Shown one piece after another: positions 22,270 through 33,548 of a stretch of 64,000 bases of DNA. The stretch spans positions 27,441,753 through 27,505,752 of the forward strand of contig OZ020625.1 of NCBI GenBank assembly GCA_963971575.1, in the 5' to 3' direction. The position numbers and the translations under genes are program-made. This DNA comes from Liopterus haemorrhoidalis. Taxonomy: Eukaryota > Arthropoda > Insecta > Coleoptera > Dytiscidae. Numbering within the stretch: position 1 is the first letter of the stretch; each line of letters starts with the position of its first letter. Below the pieces are notes generated by a model that searched no databases, was not told where the DNA came from, and was given only the letters and a program-made list of their open reading frames with translations.

Positions 22270-23209
22270 GGCTATAGTATTGAATACTAAAAAAATATTT
22301 TTTTGGACTTTAGCATTTTGTTTGACTTTCATTGAAAAATTTTTACCAGTATTTATGTCAAGACTAGGTATTATATAATATACTTTTTGACAATCTCGAA
22401 AACCCCAGATAAGTAGATTCTGATTCAATGACTTCACTTCCTATAAACAATTAGCAATATTTTCACCATATTATGACGCCATAGTAGCCAAGTAGCTGTG
22501 TTTTCCAAAACCAAAAATCCGAGAAAAAATGTATGTATGTAAATTTTAAAATTTCTACGCCTAGTATTTTTTTAATTTTAATATTTATCAAATAAATATT
22601 TCCCGAGACAACTGAAACCGCAAAAATGTATTTGTCATTAATAACTGTTTATCAAAATAGCACAGTGGTGGAAATTTCGGGGAAATTATTTGTATTAAAT
22701 GCCAGTGCTGGCTGGGAATACCTGAAGAATTTATTATTATTTAGGTAATAGATGATTCTATATTAATTCATTTGTCCTTCAAAATGGAAAGATATATTGC
22801 TTTCTAATTACACGAGGAAGTATTGTTGGGTAAAATTCAGTGGTGACTCGTGTTGTAAAGATGTGGGAGTTGAAACTTTTATAGGTACCAATTATTTTAA
22901 GTACCTATACGTTAAATGCCCCCCATCTATATACAAGCCCAGAATCACTTGAGTTCGTCCGTATCTTTTATCTAGTTATGATGAAGGCATTTCCTACTTG
23001 TATGCAAAATTTCAACTCGGTAGCATATCTGGAAGTGGGTTAGAATTTCCGGACATAGCCACAAATATTCAGTTTTATAGGGATTTGCAGCTAAGCACCC
23101 TACCATCTGGTGAGCGTTTCATGAACTTGTGTACATCAGATAACATTTCGTTTTGTGTATTGGTTTTGTATGAAGTTTGTTTTTAAAGTTTTATTATAAT
23201 CATTGAAAA

Positions 23210-23578
23210 ATGTATAATACATATTGTTATGTGCCTATGTGCAATTCATTGAAAAGAAGAAACCCGGAAATATCGTTTCATTTGTTTCCACTAATATCAG
23301 ACACCGTATGGTTCGAAACAAAATTGGGAAAGCAAGAGGTTAGGAATCGACGCGATGTTTAGATAAACAATTTAAAAATTGGAAAAAAAGTGAGCCCTTA
23401 TATCAAAGTTTGCTCATTACATTTTAATGATAGTGACTACAAAAAATATTTTCAATTTTGTATTTATTATCGCATATCTTGAAAATTCCTGTTATTGTGT
23501 GTGGGTTTGTAATGCACAAGTTTGTAGGCATAATGCATAAATCTTTATGAACTCTCTGTTTTTTTCAGTGACTCCACA
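23210..23578 (+). pseudogene. THAP-domain gene remnant with intron
   Basis: From ATG 23210 the frame reads MYNTYCYVPMCNSLKRR, then NPEISFHLFPLI, DTVWFETKLGK and, after one stop codon (TAG 23360-23362), INNLKIGKKV and YIKVCSLHFNDSDY. C-x4-C, the central Trp and C-x2-H-F are the zinc ligands and core residues of a THAP domain, a DNA-binding zinc finger of P/Kolobok-type transposases and derived host proteins. After about 23450, a possible GT donor is followed by a clear acceptor (TGTTTTTTTCAG ending 23578), and text that could be a second exon continues to about 23690. A single stop makes it a recent pseudogene, or an error in assembly. Confidence 0.72.
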
Positions 23579-24045
23579 CAATATTATATGCCCAGCATTG
23601 TAGATTTCTACCCCTTGGTAAACAACACGGGAATTATTATTTCCCCCAATATAGTTAAAATAATCGACAATGGAAAACCGCCATAACTTAAAACCAGATC
23701 AGAAAATGTAGTATTTTAGATGTTTACAAGTAATGTCACTTCACAAAATCAGAAAATCCCAAACAATTATTTATTTTTTGTCGTTTTTTGATACACTTTT
23801 CGCTATTATTTACTAGTAAATGTCAAGTGGTATCTGATTTAGAATGGTTTCAAAAAAATCCGCGTGGCGCTACGATCTTAAAATTTTTCCCCTATACATA
23901 TATAAAGAAATATAAAAATTTAGATTTTTACTATTTTATTTTAAAAATTTTATTTAAAACAAAAACAAATATTTTCAATTCAAAAATACTGCTTTTGATT
24001 TTTCAACATTACATACCTTTGGATTAAAATTATTTACTCTCTTAA

Positions 24046-24499
24046 TCAGCTGTGGCCACCACAGGACCGACCGCCATCATAAAGTACTTATATAAATTAC
24101 ATTCTAGTAGCAGAGTAGAAATAACTTGGAATATTTTCTAACAGAGATATTATTTATCATGACCATGGAAACGTTACATATAAATATGAAAAAATTGTGA
24201 CTTGGAAAAAATTTCGAAAAATTTTACAGAAATTATTCAAAATTTTTCGTTTTATCAAAAAACGTCTCAAATAAAAGTTATTAGTTATTGCTTTCATAGC
24301 AACTTTTGTTCAATAATTTTTTCGAAATATTTTTCTGTTGTGAAATATTCACAAAAATCTTAAAATCCATACGAGTAAATTCCCATTTTTAGTTAACCGA
24401 TTTTTACCAAAAGTTGATCAACTCGTGCCATTAATGGCAGAAGCTTAAATATGAAGTTTCATAAAAGTCCTTTCAGCCGAATTTGCTCTGCACGTGTAC

Positions 24500-24569
<70 letters not shown>

Positions 24570-24698
24570 CGACAGACATCATGCTAAAAATAGTCAAAAC
24601 GTTATGTAGGGACCTCAATTCGTGGAGATCCATCGAAATCTCGAAACGTCAAAATTAGTATGATCACAATACCTCCCTTATATATGTTGGCGGTCGGT
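24046..24698 (-). mobile_element. HINE-B, full length, minus
   Basis: From TCAGCTGTGGCCACCACAGG to GGCGGTCGGT at 24698, with a GACA/GGAC run at 24502-24575. Reading frames over the run are artefacts. Confidence 0.88.
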
Positions 24699-24703
24699 AA
24701 AAA

Positions 24704-24955
24704 TACTGCACATATTTAGAAACCTAAATAATGGTATCAGGTATTCGAATTAAATTAACTAAAAAATTATTAACATAATATTTGTTTTTAAAGCTCTTAG
24801 ATTAACAGACGATAAATTATTTTAAAAATATCATTAATTTTGCCATGATTACTACAAAACAAAATTTGTCCTACACACTCAGCATGCCGCCTTCACTTAT
24901 TATATACCTGCGAAATCCTGAAATGTGTGAAAATTCATACTTCACATCAATTTTT
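24704..24955 (+). mobile_element. HINE-A 3' fragment, mosaic of subfamilies
   Basis: It begins ACTGCACATATTTAGAAACC, a subfamily-2 marker, then switches near 24790 to GATTAACAGACGATAAATTA, a subfamily-1 marker. It ends with the common 3' subterminal repeat and hairpin. The switch suggests recombination or template switching between subfamilies. Confidence 0.7.
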
Positions 24956-25050
24956 TAGTGTACCATGAATTACTTTTAACACTAATTTTTTTAGAGTGTA
25001 TTTAAAATGTTAACAACTTTTTATATTAAATGTTATTATTTTTTGTATTG

Positions 25051-25117
25051 ACCTGAGGAATGCAATTGTATGTATGATCGAACCTTTAAATAAATAACTA
25101 TTATTATTATTATTATA
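25051..25117 (+). repeat. LINE-like 3' tail with (ATT)n
   Basis: GAACCTTTAAATAAATAACT is followed by (ATT)n. A short AATAAA-like end with a trinucleotide tail is typical of non-LTR retrotransposon 3' ends; no coding part is attached. Bases 25118-25520 show nothing clear. Confidence 0.45.
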
Positions 25118-26057
25118 CAGTGTCCAGGTTTGAGATTTGTTGGGTACCACTGTATTGTTATAATTGCAAGTCATAGTTTCTGGAAGAGTCATTCAGTAGT
25201 TTTACCTTTCAGACAATATTGCAAAACCAGTTTTTTATTAGTAAACAATTAATCGGGGAAAATTGTAACAGACCACATAGTAGAAAAACTATACTATCAC
25301 TGAGCTTATGACTCAGTAATTAATTTACATCCAAACATAATTTCACTAATACGAATTATGATTAATAAATAAGCTTATTATCGATACAAGTGACAGCGTA
25401 CGAATATTAAATTAGTTAAATGGATGCTATGTAGACGTATTAAACATGACGTCACAAAAACATGTGAAGTTTCCAGTGACGTAGCTGCACTGAGTCGCCA
25501 ACTGCCCTATAGTACAGTTTTTAAGGTTTTGTAGGTATGACCAAAAAACCCTTATACCGTCATTTTGTCGTCTGTCTGTCTGTCTGTCTGTTCGGTAAAA
25601 ATTGTAGCCAAACGGCTAAAGCTAGCGAGTTGAAATTTGGCATGCTTATATAACTCTTTGACCCGCAATAGGAAAAATACTAAAACATCTAAAAAACATA
25701 TCCCCCTAAAAATATAAACAAATAAGTGCTCATCGAAAAAAAATATATTTTTTTAAAATTCTGAGTAGGGTATCAAATGAAAGCCCTTAGTACGTGGATT
25801 AACGATCAAAATTTTATTTTTGCAAAATAAATTATTTTGATGCGATATTGTGCAAAAAAAATTGTCCTACACCCTGTAGTGTAGCCCAGATGGTTTAAAC
25901 TAAAAATCTGAAAAAATTCTAAGTAATGTACATTGGTGTAAACCGGAATAGTACAACAGGAATTTTTGATCAGATAATGTTTTCGGAAAATATTTAAATT
26001 TTTTGTGTTTTTAACTAAAATATGTTAAATATTTAATTCGCTATGTAACACACCAGA

Positions 26058-26132
26058 TTAGTAAGCTTTAGTAGCGTAGTTGGTTTTGTCGTGCGCTTTG
26101 TAATTTGCAAACTAGAGTTCGAATCCTGTTAA
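26058..26132 (+). other. tRNA-like cassette, third type
   Basis: A-box TAGCGTAGTTGG (26072-26083) and perfect B-box GTTCGAATCC (26117-26126). Neighbouring text CTTTGTAATTTGCAAACTAG could be an anticodon arm. Different from the cassettes at 15992 and 4246, though the flanking HINE-A body is the same. Confidence 0.6.
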
Positions 26133-26474
26133 TTTTATTTTTTGGTTTTTTTTTTTGCATTTTTATTTTGTTTAAATTATTTTGTCAAGATTCTAGTTAT
26201 ATTTTGGTAAATGTTGGGAAGTGTTGAAATTATAGTTTAATTCTATGTTTGAGGAAACCAGAGGGCGGGGATTATGATTTAAGCAACCAATGGAAACCAT
26301 TGGCGCAATTTTCAAAATCTTAATGAACCTTGGTATATATAAAAAAAAAAAATACTGCACATATTTAGAAACTTAAATAATGGTATTAAGCATTGGAATT
26401 AAAATTCATAAAAAAATATTTTGACATAAAATTTGTTTTGGCATCCCAAATAATCATCATTCACTTACTAAATA

Positions 26475-27055
26475 CAGACGATTCCACTTAATTGGGCCAC
26501 CGCTTAATTCGGGCAGCCGCTTATTTGGGCCAAATCTCGAAGAACAGAAACCAAACCAAGGAACCAACAGTAAATTTACATGTTTAATTGAGACAACATT
26601 CCGCTTAATTGGGACAGTAAATATAAGATCACAGTACTTATTATGTTACACATATTGTCAAGAAAAAATATGTACAAAGAATTTAATATTACAGCGTTAT
26701 TTTATGCAGGAAGGAAATGAAGGGAGCCCTACATCCGCACTGAATACCTGTGCTGATTTTGTAGAAGTGAAATGTTACAAAAACAAAAGACTACACTTGA
26801 CGCATTTTTGCATTTAATTAAATTATATGTACCTATTTTTTATTTTATTTTGGAATTTATTATTATTTTTTCTTAAAAGTTTATATTTTTTGGTTATATG
26901 TAATTTATAGTTTTGTCCAAGAGTTTATAAAATAAAATTATTGAAAGAAAAATATGCATTGTTTAATTTTATGTGAAATTCGCTTAATTGGGGCAGCCGC
27001 TTAATTGTTCAAAATGCCTAAGTCCCGATGTGTCCCAATTAAGCGGAATCGACTG
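26475..27055. mobile_element. pogo-like MITE
   Basis: CAGACGATTCCACTTAATTG and CAATTAAGCGGAATCGACTG are inverted ends, flanked by TA (26473-26474 and 27056-27057). Removing it restores HINE-A AAATACCTGC. GCTTAATTGGG recurs at both subterminal regions, as transposase-binding sites often do. No transposase sequence was seen. Confidence 0.88.
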
Positions 27056-28300
27056 TACCTGCAAAACCCAGAAATGTGTGAAAATTCACACTTCACATCA
27101 ATTTTTTTTAACAGAAGTAGAAAAATAATATTCTAGTTATAAAGATGGGCTGTCAGGCGCAAATAGCCATCGTTGTTGAGCCCCAAACAATTTATCTAAC
27201 TAACTTGTTAAATAAAAACTTGCAGAGAATTTATATTGACAAACTCTTACAATTTATCATTCAGGATTAAGTTTTATTTTGGCGAGAACCATGTATCAGA
27301 TATTCCTACACAATTAGAGAATAGAAGGTTTGAAAATATGGTTCAGTTCAATATTATAATTTTCCTTTCGCCTCATCTCCTTGTAATTTCTCACATTTGA
27401 CCATCACTCTGCATTGTAAACTAAGAAATACATATAGTTACCCTGCTTCCTGGATTACTGGCCATGATCTACATTATAAGCTACGCATATTACTTACTTT
27501 TACTGTGTTTTTACTTATTAAAATACTTATTCTAATAGCATAATTAATTGCAAATTGAAAGTAACCTTCCAAATATAATATGACCCCGGTGAAGTTTATA
27601 GTAACGGTACTCGATGCACCGCTTACCGATATAGACTAGTGGAGTCGCTGTTTTCCAAGCTCCAAGCACAGTACAGTCAGCGCTCAACGTACATACGCTT
27701 AACGTACGTTCGATGATACGTACATGATTAATTACGGATCCTATGTTTGTACGAACGTACATCGCGTAACATGAAAATGTCGCTTTTGTACGAACGTACA
27801 CATTGTCCGCACGAACGTACATCGCGTCACACGAAAACGTCGTTTTCGTATTTGATATGGCAACTTTATGGTTAAAAAAATTGATGTGAAGTGTGAATTT
27901 TCACACATTTCAGGATTTTGCAGGTATTTAGTAAGTGAATGATGATTATTTTGGATGCGAAAACAAATTTTATATTAAAATATTTTTTTTGTTAATTTTA
28001 ATTCGAACGCCTAATACCATTATTTAGGTTTCTAAATATATGCAGTATTTTTTTTTATATAGCAAGGTTCATTAAGAATTTTAAAAATTGCGCCTATGGC
28101 TTCCATTGGTTGTTATAAGTTCCGCCCCTCTGATTTCGTGTACATTGAAACAGAATTAAATTATAATTTAAACAATTTCCACTGGCTATTAAATTTACGC
28201 TTTTAAAAATTAAATGCAACATTTGCCAAAATATAACTAGAATTTTGAAAAAATAATTTAAACAATATAAAAATTTAAAAAAAAACAAAAATTAATATAG

Positions 28301-28392
28301 TCTCTTCTCACAGGGTTCGATCCCTTTCGGATCGGGTTACTTGGGTGAAAAATCAGCATCTATAATACCACTAGACCAGCATACACGTTACA
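28301..28392 (-). other. tRNA-like cassette, fourth type
   Basis: On the minus strand TGGTCTAGTGG (28368-28378) is a perfect A-box of the Gly/Glu/Asp tRNA style. GGGATCGAACCC near 28313-28325 forms the T-arm-like stem-loop. Its plus strand reads GGTTCGATCCC, also a B-box. Unlike the other cassettes. Confidence 0.55.
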
Positions 28393-28528
28393 GTGTGGCG
28401 TGTTACAAAGCTATAACTTGTGTACATTATTAGCCAAAAATCACAAAAAATGCTTTTTTTTCCAAAAACTTAATCTGATCAAAAATTCCTGTTGAACTAT
28501 TCCGGTTCACACCAATGTACATTACTTA

Positions 28529-28995
28529 GGCCCAGTTGCACAGTAACCGCTTAAGTTTTTATTTAGGCTTAAGTTTTAGTTTATGGTTTAGTTGTTGCAC
28601 AGTTTCAGTTTTTGGTTTAAACTTAAGCTTAAATAGGAAAATACTTAAGCGGTAGATTTGTTTTGTTTAACCAAAATAAGCTGTCAGATTGCTGCAGATT
28701 TTTGGTTATCTGTCATATTAAAATGGATAAAATTAATTTGGTTGAAGTGAATGAGGAATATGATGATGATTATGAGGAAATGTTATACATTAATTTATTT
28801 ATTCGCCCTCGCCGCACTCCCGTCTATAGGCATCGGTTTGATAATTTGAACTTGATTAATTTACCATATCAGTTGGCTTAGCTAAGTATTTTTTTATTTT
28901 TGACTGTGCAACATCTGACACTTAAGTATTTGGTTTAAGCTGAAGCTTAAGGTTTAGCTAAACTAATACTTAAGCGGTAACTGTGCAACTGGGCC
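28529..28995. mobile_element. PIF/Harbinger MITE
   Basis: Ends GGCCCAGTTGCACAGTAACC and its near inverse, flanked by TTA (28526-28528 and 28996-28998). TTA/TAA target duplications and GG(G/C)CC ends are the PIF/Harbinger signature. Removing it restores the HINE-A text ACATTACTTAGAATTT. Confidence 0.9.
28723..28881 (+). pseudogene. Possible Harbinger transposase N-terminus
   Basis: An uninterrupted frame MDKINLVEVNEEYDDDYEEM, then LYINLFIRPRRTPVYRHRFD, ends at 28881. An acidic start followed by an R-P-R-x(n)-Y/R-x-R stretch resembles the first 50 residues of insect Harbinger transposases. The catalytic domain is missing. Being inside Harbinger-type ends supports the idea, but the match is weak on its own. 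Confidence 0.45.
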
Positions 28996-29336
28996 TTAGA
29001 ATTTTTTCAGATTTTTAGTTTAAACCATCTGGGCTACAGGGTGTGGGACAAAAAAATTTTTGCACAATTTTGGCAAAAATCGTATAAAAATAATTTATTT
29101 TGCAAAAATAAAAATTTGATCGTTAATCCACGTACAAAGGGCTTTCATTTGATACTCTACTCAGAATTAAAAAAAAATATATTTTTTTTTACGATGAGCA
29201 CATATATGTTTATATTTCTAGGGGGATATGTTTTTTAGATGTTTTAGTATTTTTCCTATGTGCGGGTCTAAGAGTTGTATAAGCATGCAAAATTTCAACT
29301 CTCTAGGTTTAGCCGTTTGGCTACAATTTTTACCGA

Positions 29337-29418
<82 letters not shown>

Positions 29419-29821
29419 GACAAAATGACGGTATAAGGGTTTTTTGGTCATACCTACATAACCTTAAAAAGGGAAAAGAAATAGCACACAATGTATAATC
29501 GGATTCACGAAAAATGTCCGATTATTAAATGACGGGACCGCATTTAATTTTGAAAGAGTAAACTTAAGGTAAAATTTGTTTGAATAAAACTTACAGATTT
29601 TAAAATTTTCTACAAAAAAAGATTCTTACACTTTTTTTTCATGCAATCATTTGCAAGATATTGAAGTTTATTAATTTAATGCCCCTAATATTTTCGTAAA
29701 TCCGAATAGAACAGTAAACACGTAGTACTAACATATAAATACATGTTAAAAAAATAAAAATAAACCATACATTATATAAAATAAACATGTTTTGAAAAAT
29801 AAATAAGTACTTAAAAAATTA

Positions 29822-30175
29822 TTATTTGTTGTTTTTAATTAGAAATTTGTCCATTGTCAATTGTACCGCAGTTTTCTTTTTATCTTGATATAAAAGTCTA
29901 TAACAAGCGGTGCTATTGCGTATATTAATAACAACACTGAAACTTCTATCAATATCCGGGTCCGAATTCTCGATAGTGTCAATGAATTCTTCCACTTTGC
30001 CTAATATTCCACTTACTGTTTTTAGTTGTATTTCGGTTATTTCGTTCTCGGTTTTTGGGTCTTCTTTTTCAGTTCTCATTTGCTCTTGTAGTTCTAATAA
30101 CTCATTAGTTGTGAGTTCGTCCGCATGTGATTCTAACAAATCGTTAATATCTTCAGTGTCCATATTCAGTTCCAT
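29822..30175 (-). pseudogene. pogo/Tigger transposase C-terminal region
   Basis: The useful part starts about MELNMDTEDINDLLESHADE and continues LTTNELLELQEQ, then FSVVINIRNSTACYRLLYQD, ending AVQLTMDKFLIKNNK. The acidic ELTTNELLELQE block and the final ACYR-x(n)-K(K/R)-x(n)-Q-x-(S/T)-(L/M)-D-x-F-F/L pattern are characteristic of the C-terminal tail of Tigger/jerky-type transposases. The DDE domain and CENP-B DNA-binding domain are absent. The 52 codons upstream in the same frame look non-coding. Confidence 0.7.
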
Positions 30176-30753
30176 TTTTTTTAAATACATGTGAATACAC
30201 TGCTGTGTATTCACACACAGAAAAGCACTCGTAAATACGTGTACATATTCGGCTGCGTTCGACGTATTTACTGATTCTTCTCTGTAAGTGTGAGTGAAGA
30301 GGGAAAATTGAAAGATAGAAGTTGGTAACATTGTATTTCAAGCTTCATACGCATATCTTGCCTAAATATAACTTCAAAACAATCAATGAATATTGGTCAT
30401 TTATACAAAAAAAAAAAAAAAAATACGTTCGTGCGAACAAATATATGTTCGTACGAAAAAATGTACGTTCGTATGAACATAGGGACCGAAAGTATGTACC
30501 AATTAGTCGTATTTACATGCATTTATACGGAAATATACGGTCCGCTTAACGTACGTTCGATTAACGTACGGGAATCTGTGTACGCATTTTGTCCGTTAAG
30601 CGGGACTGTATAGTAATTCCAAAAGGAAATGGCCACTCTTGTTAAGAAGCTTAACAACGCGGTAATGGGTTTATGCTAGTAATCCCACGACTAATTGCTG
30701 TAAAAAGATTATAAGAGGTATTAAGGGAATTATAAATTTAAATCGAATAGATG

Positions 30754-30841
30754 TCTTAAACAAAACGGGCGAAAAGCACGATCAAACGATGAAAGTAATT
30801 AGATTGCAAAATCTAGTTCCGTCTAATCGTTTGGAATAGCC
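30754..30841 (-). mobile_element. M-family MITE fragment
   Basis: TAGATTGCAAAATCTAGTTC and the end TCGTTTGGAATAGCCTATA match one end of the CAGTCTGTTCC MITE. Bases 30842-31145 show nothing clear beyond a GGCCCTGGTACAGA MITE-like end near 30972. Confidence 0.65.
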
Positions 30842-31145
30842 TATATATATTTCCCTTATTATGCATATAACAAAATTAAATGTAAGAAAAACAGTTTATA
30901 ATACGAAAGTAAATCTTTTATTTCTGTGATTTTTTTTTCATTTAGATAAATATTTGGAGAGAGACGGCCCTGGTACAGACTCCACCAAACAGTCCCATTT
31001 CTCATTCATTTTTATTTATTTTTTATGATTAATTTCGCTTCAAAAAAACAACAGACATTCTTTGATAAATTTTAAAAATAAAGGAACCAAACAAGTCTTC
31101 AAGTTGAATGTACTATATTTCGAAGACGTTTGATTTTAAAATTAT

Positions 31146-31342
31146 AAAAAAATATATTTGTTTATATCTTTAGAGGGATATGTTTTTTAGATGTTTTAGT
31201 ATTTTTCCTATGTGCGGGTCAAAGAGTTGTATAAGCATGCCAAATTTCAACTCTCTAGGTTTAGCCGTTTGACTAAAATTTTTACCAAACAGACAGACAG
31301 ACAGACGGTATAAGGGTTTTTTGGTCATACCTACAAAACCCT
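31146..31342 (-). mobile_element. HINE-A 5' fragment, minus
   Basis: About 200 bp: body block, a four-unit (CAGA)n run and the 5' end CATACCTACAAAACCCT. Confidence 0.8.
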
Positions 31343-31395
31343 AAAAAATAGCTAATGACAACTTACAAAAATGAAAATTCCGGTTAATTCCCCCT

Positions 31396-32272
31396 AATAG
31401 GGGATACGCATAAAATTTATATTTCCTTAAAACTACATTTTTTTGATATTTTAATGTTAGTTATGTCACCTAACACAACAAAAATCACATTTTAATTAAT
31501 ATTATAGCCAAATTTTTTAATTAAAATATTGTAAATTTGAAATAAGCCGACCACGCCGCGAAGGTTGCCGAGTAGATACGACTGAGACTGTAAGGGTTTG
31601 ACGTCACAGATACAGACAAAACATAATGTTTACGTGTTTATATTGTATTGTTTGAGAGTTTTGTATTTGTTTTTAAACAATTTTTCACGAATTTATTATT
31701 AAAATAATTTATAAAATATATGTACTCACATTAAAATGGTCTTCACAAACATAAAGTTTACTTTTTTCTGAAATATCGGTTTTATTTCGCCTCATAGCTT
31801 TTCTGTTGTTTTTCGTCATCAGGTAATGATATAAATTATTTTTTTGGATTTCTAATTGAACTATTTGTGCACATTGGTACTAAACAATATTTTCGACTAT
31901 GTTTCGAAGTACTGGGGTATGGATCTTCCATATTTTATATATTTTAATATAAAATTTAATTCGGTAAACATGTATAAATTGTTTTTATAGAATTAAACTT
32001 TATTTTAATTAAAATCACTCTAACTTTACATAACCTATAAAAGTTATACAAACAAATAAGTTCACAACAGACTATGTACGCTGGGTAGACTAGTAGTGTC
32101 ATGTGTCAGTTAGAAGGGTATGACGTCACACGTCGTTTTCGCGCCCTACATACATTTATGATTTTTTTAAGCCTTCAAATTAAAAAAAAAAAAATTAAAA
32201 ACTGTTTTTTATGCTTATATGCAACAAGAGGAATATAATAAAAAAAAAATTTTAAATCATGCCTATCCCCTA
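31396..32272. mobile_element. Putative two-gene DNA transposon, THAP-side derivative
   Basis: The left end AATAGGGGATACGCATAAAA and the right end (reverse) AATAGGGGATAGGCATGATT are inverted. The left 340 bp match 63041-63365, and 31951-32045 match 63653-63750, so both copies share both ends but differ between. This copy keeps a THAP exon on the minus strand. Left flank boundaries are uncertain, since text outside AATAGGGG differs among copies. The right end continues TGTTTGGAGTAGACTGTA, which may be part of a longer repeat or a MITE scrap. Confidence 0.65.
31729..31931 (-). pseudogene. THAP-domain first exon, broken
   Basis: From ATG 31931 the frame reads MEDPYPSTSKHSRKYC, then LVPMCTNSS, a stop, FISLPDDEKQQKSYEAK, a stop, and NRYFRKK. 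In the next frame it reads KLYVCEDHFN and meets GTGAGT, a good splice donor. C-x4-C and C-x2-H-F are the THAP zinc ligands. Two stops and one frameshift show it is dead. It differs clearly from the THAP sequences at 23210 and 51896. Its place near one end of the element suggests that the transposase gene ran leftwards from here before deletion. Confidence 0.72.
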
Positions 32273-32924
32273 TTGTTTGGAGTAGACTGTAAATTTTATA
32301 TTTTATATTTATTGTGAACGTAGAAAAAAAAGGCTGTACACCCACTGCAACCCCATGTGCCGGCCTTACTTGGTTTTTCTAAATTAATTTGTTTTAAAAG
32401 GCCAAATGCAAAGTAAGACAAATTATAAACATGTGTTTTTCAAAAGTATTAGGTCATACCAAATGACGTATTTTTCGAAGTATCGTTTTTCAAAAGGTCA
32501 TGTGAGAGAATATTTTCAAATTATATGATAAGAGAAATCTAGAAATATCTAAATATCGCACAAAAAGAAATAAACTGCCATTTAAACGAGAAAAAAAAAT
32601 ATTGATAAATAAATTGTTGATTATTTTTTTTTCTTTTATTTAATATGTAATAGTGTAGAAACTATTATCATTTTTTTTTAATGTAACATTTCCTAATTTG
32701 TCAAGCAGTTCATGGTTAAATTTGTTTATAAAAAATTAGACTTGCTTAAAAAATTCTTTATCTAAGTCAGTAGGACATTTTTAACGCAAATTAAAAGACA
32801 TAAGACACAGATGATCGGATTTTTCTAAGAAGAACATGACGTCATAGCCAATTATGTTTACATAATACGTACACCAGTGACGGGTCTTGGAAACCTTTAA
32901 TGGAGGTGCTGTAATCAGAAGCAT

Positions 32925-33497
32925 AAAGGATTCCACACACCAAAGCGGCCGCGGTAGCGTTACGGTGGCGGCCTAACGCAACCTATATAATACAATGAGA
33001 CCACGCAAATACAAGCGTTCCGCTATCTGAGAACGACGCCGAATGCAGCGTTCAGTCTAGCGATCACCAAACACTGCCGGCCGAACTCGACAAGTTGCGT
33101 TAGGCCGCGCGATATTCATTGTTTATATACCACAGAGTGAATATATTTAAGAAAATAGTGTCGAAAATGGATAATTTAACAGAAAAAAAACATAGAATCA
33201 GTAAAGGATCATTTACTTTTGTATGACTTAGCACATCCTGATTACAAGAATATTAGGAAAAAAAATAAAGTGTGGGACGAAATAGGAAAAGTTTTCAAGA
33301 AGAGCTGCCAAAATCAAGACTTCTTCTTGTTTAAGTGTTAGTTTCTTCATATTCTCACGTATTCTCGCAATCAATATTATCACACACTACCGCCACTGCC
33401 ACCGCGTTAGTGTGAGGAGACCTGATCGCTAGTCGTATCGCTAACGCTACCGCTACCGCGGTCGCCACCGCGGCCGCTTTGGTGTGTGGAATCCTTT
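32925..33497. mobile_element. DNA element with 31-bp GC-rich ends and MADF gene
   Basis: AAAGGATTCCACACACCAAA-GCGGCCGCGGT and its inverse form the ends. Flanking AT (32923-32924 and 33498-33499) may be a 2-bp target duplication, or the boundary may be one to two bases inward with TAA/TTA. The subterminal regions are rich in CCGC/GCGG words. MADF proteins accompany transposases in PIF/Harbinger elements, so that superfamily is the first guess. Bases 32293-32924 show nothing clear. Confidence 0.7.
33167..33341 (+). pseudogene. MADF-domain protein, truncated
   Basis: It starts MDNLTEKK at 33167. After a one-base shift near 33190 it reads ESVKDHLLLYDLAHPDYKN, then IRKKNKVWDEIGKVF, and stops at 33339-33341. 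LYDxxHPDYKN and W-x-EI are the core of the MADF/Myb-like DNA-binding fold. It covers about half a MADF domain and lacks the rest of the gene. Confidence 0.72.
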
Positions 33498-33548
33498 ATT
33501 CAGATTTTTTCTGCAAATGTTATAAATTTGTTGTATTTATGGCTAAAG

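Larger units (their letters stand above)
25523..27104 (+). mobile_element. HINE-A, full length, subfamily 2, with pogo MITE
   Basis: 5' end AAGGTTTTGTAGGTATGACC, short (TCTG)n at 25569-25590, common body, tRNA-like block, subfamily-2 3' half, and hairpin GTGTGAAAATTCACAC at the end. It is interrupted by a MITE at 26475-27055. Confidence 0.88.
27881..29464 (-). mobile_element. HINE-A, full length, minus, with Harbinger MITE
   Basis: 3' end TTGATGTGAAGTGTGAATTT with its hairpin at the left, 5' end GGTCATACCTACATAACCTT at the right, (CAGA)n at 29336-29418. Subfamily-2 3' half. Split at 28529-28995 by a MITE. Confidence 0.88.
27674..30608 (-). mobile_element. pogo/Tigger-like element
   Basis: Ends CAGTCAGCGCTCAACGTAC and (reverse) CAGTCCCGCTTAACGGAC begin CAGTC and are flanked by TA (27672-27673 and 30609-30610). 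Both subterminal regions are rich in ACGTACGTTCG words. A transposase C-terminus lies on the minus strand at 29822-30175. HINE-A (27881-29464) is inserted in it. Bases 27105-27673 outside it show nothing clear. Confidence 0.75.

Noticed and set aside
22024..22437. 137-codon minus-strand frame
   Set aside because: It covers a hAT MITE with short tandem repeats and its flank; the translation has no conserved motif.
22998..23186. 62-codon frame upstream of the THAP remnant
   Set aside because: The translation has no family resemblance and no link to the THAP exon; kept as unassigned.
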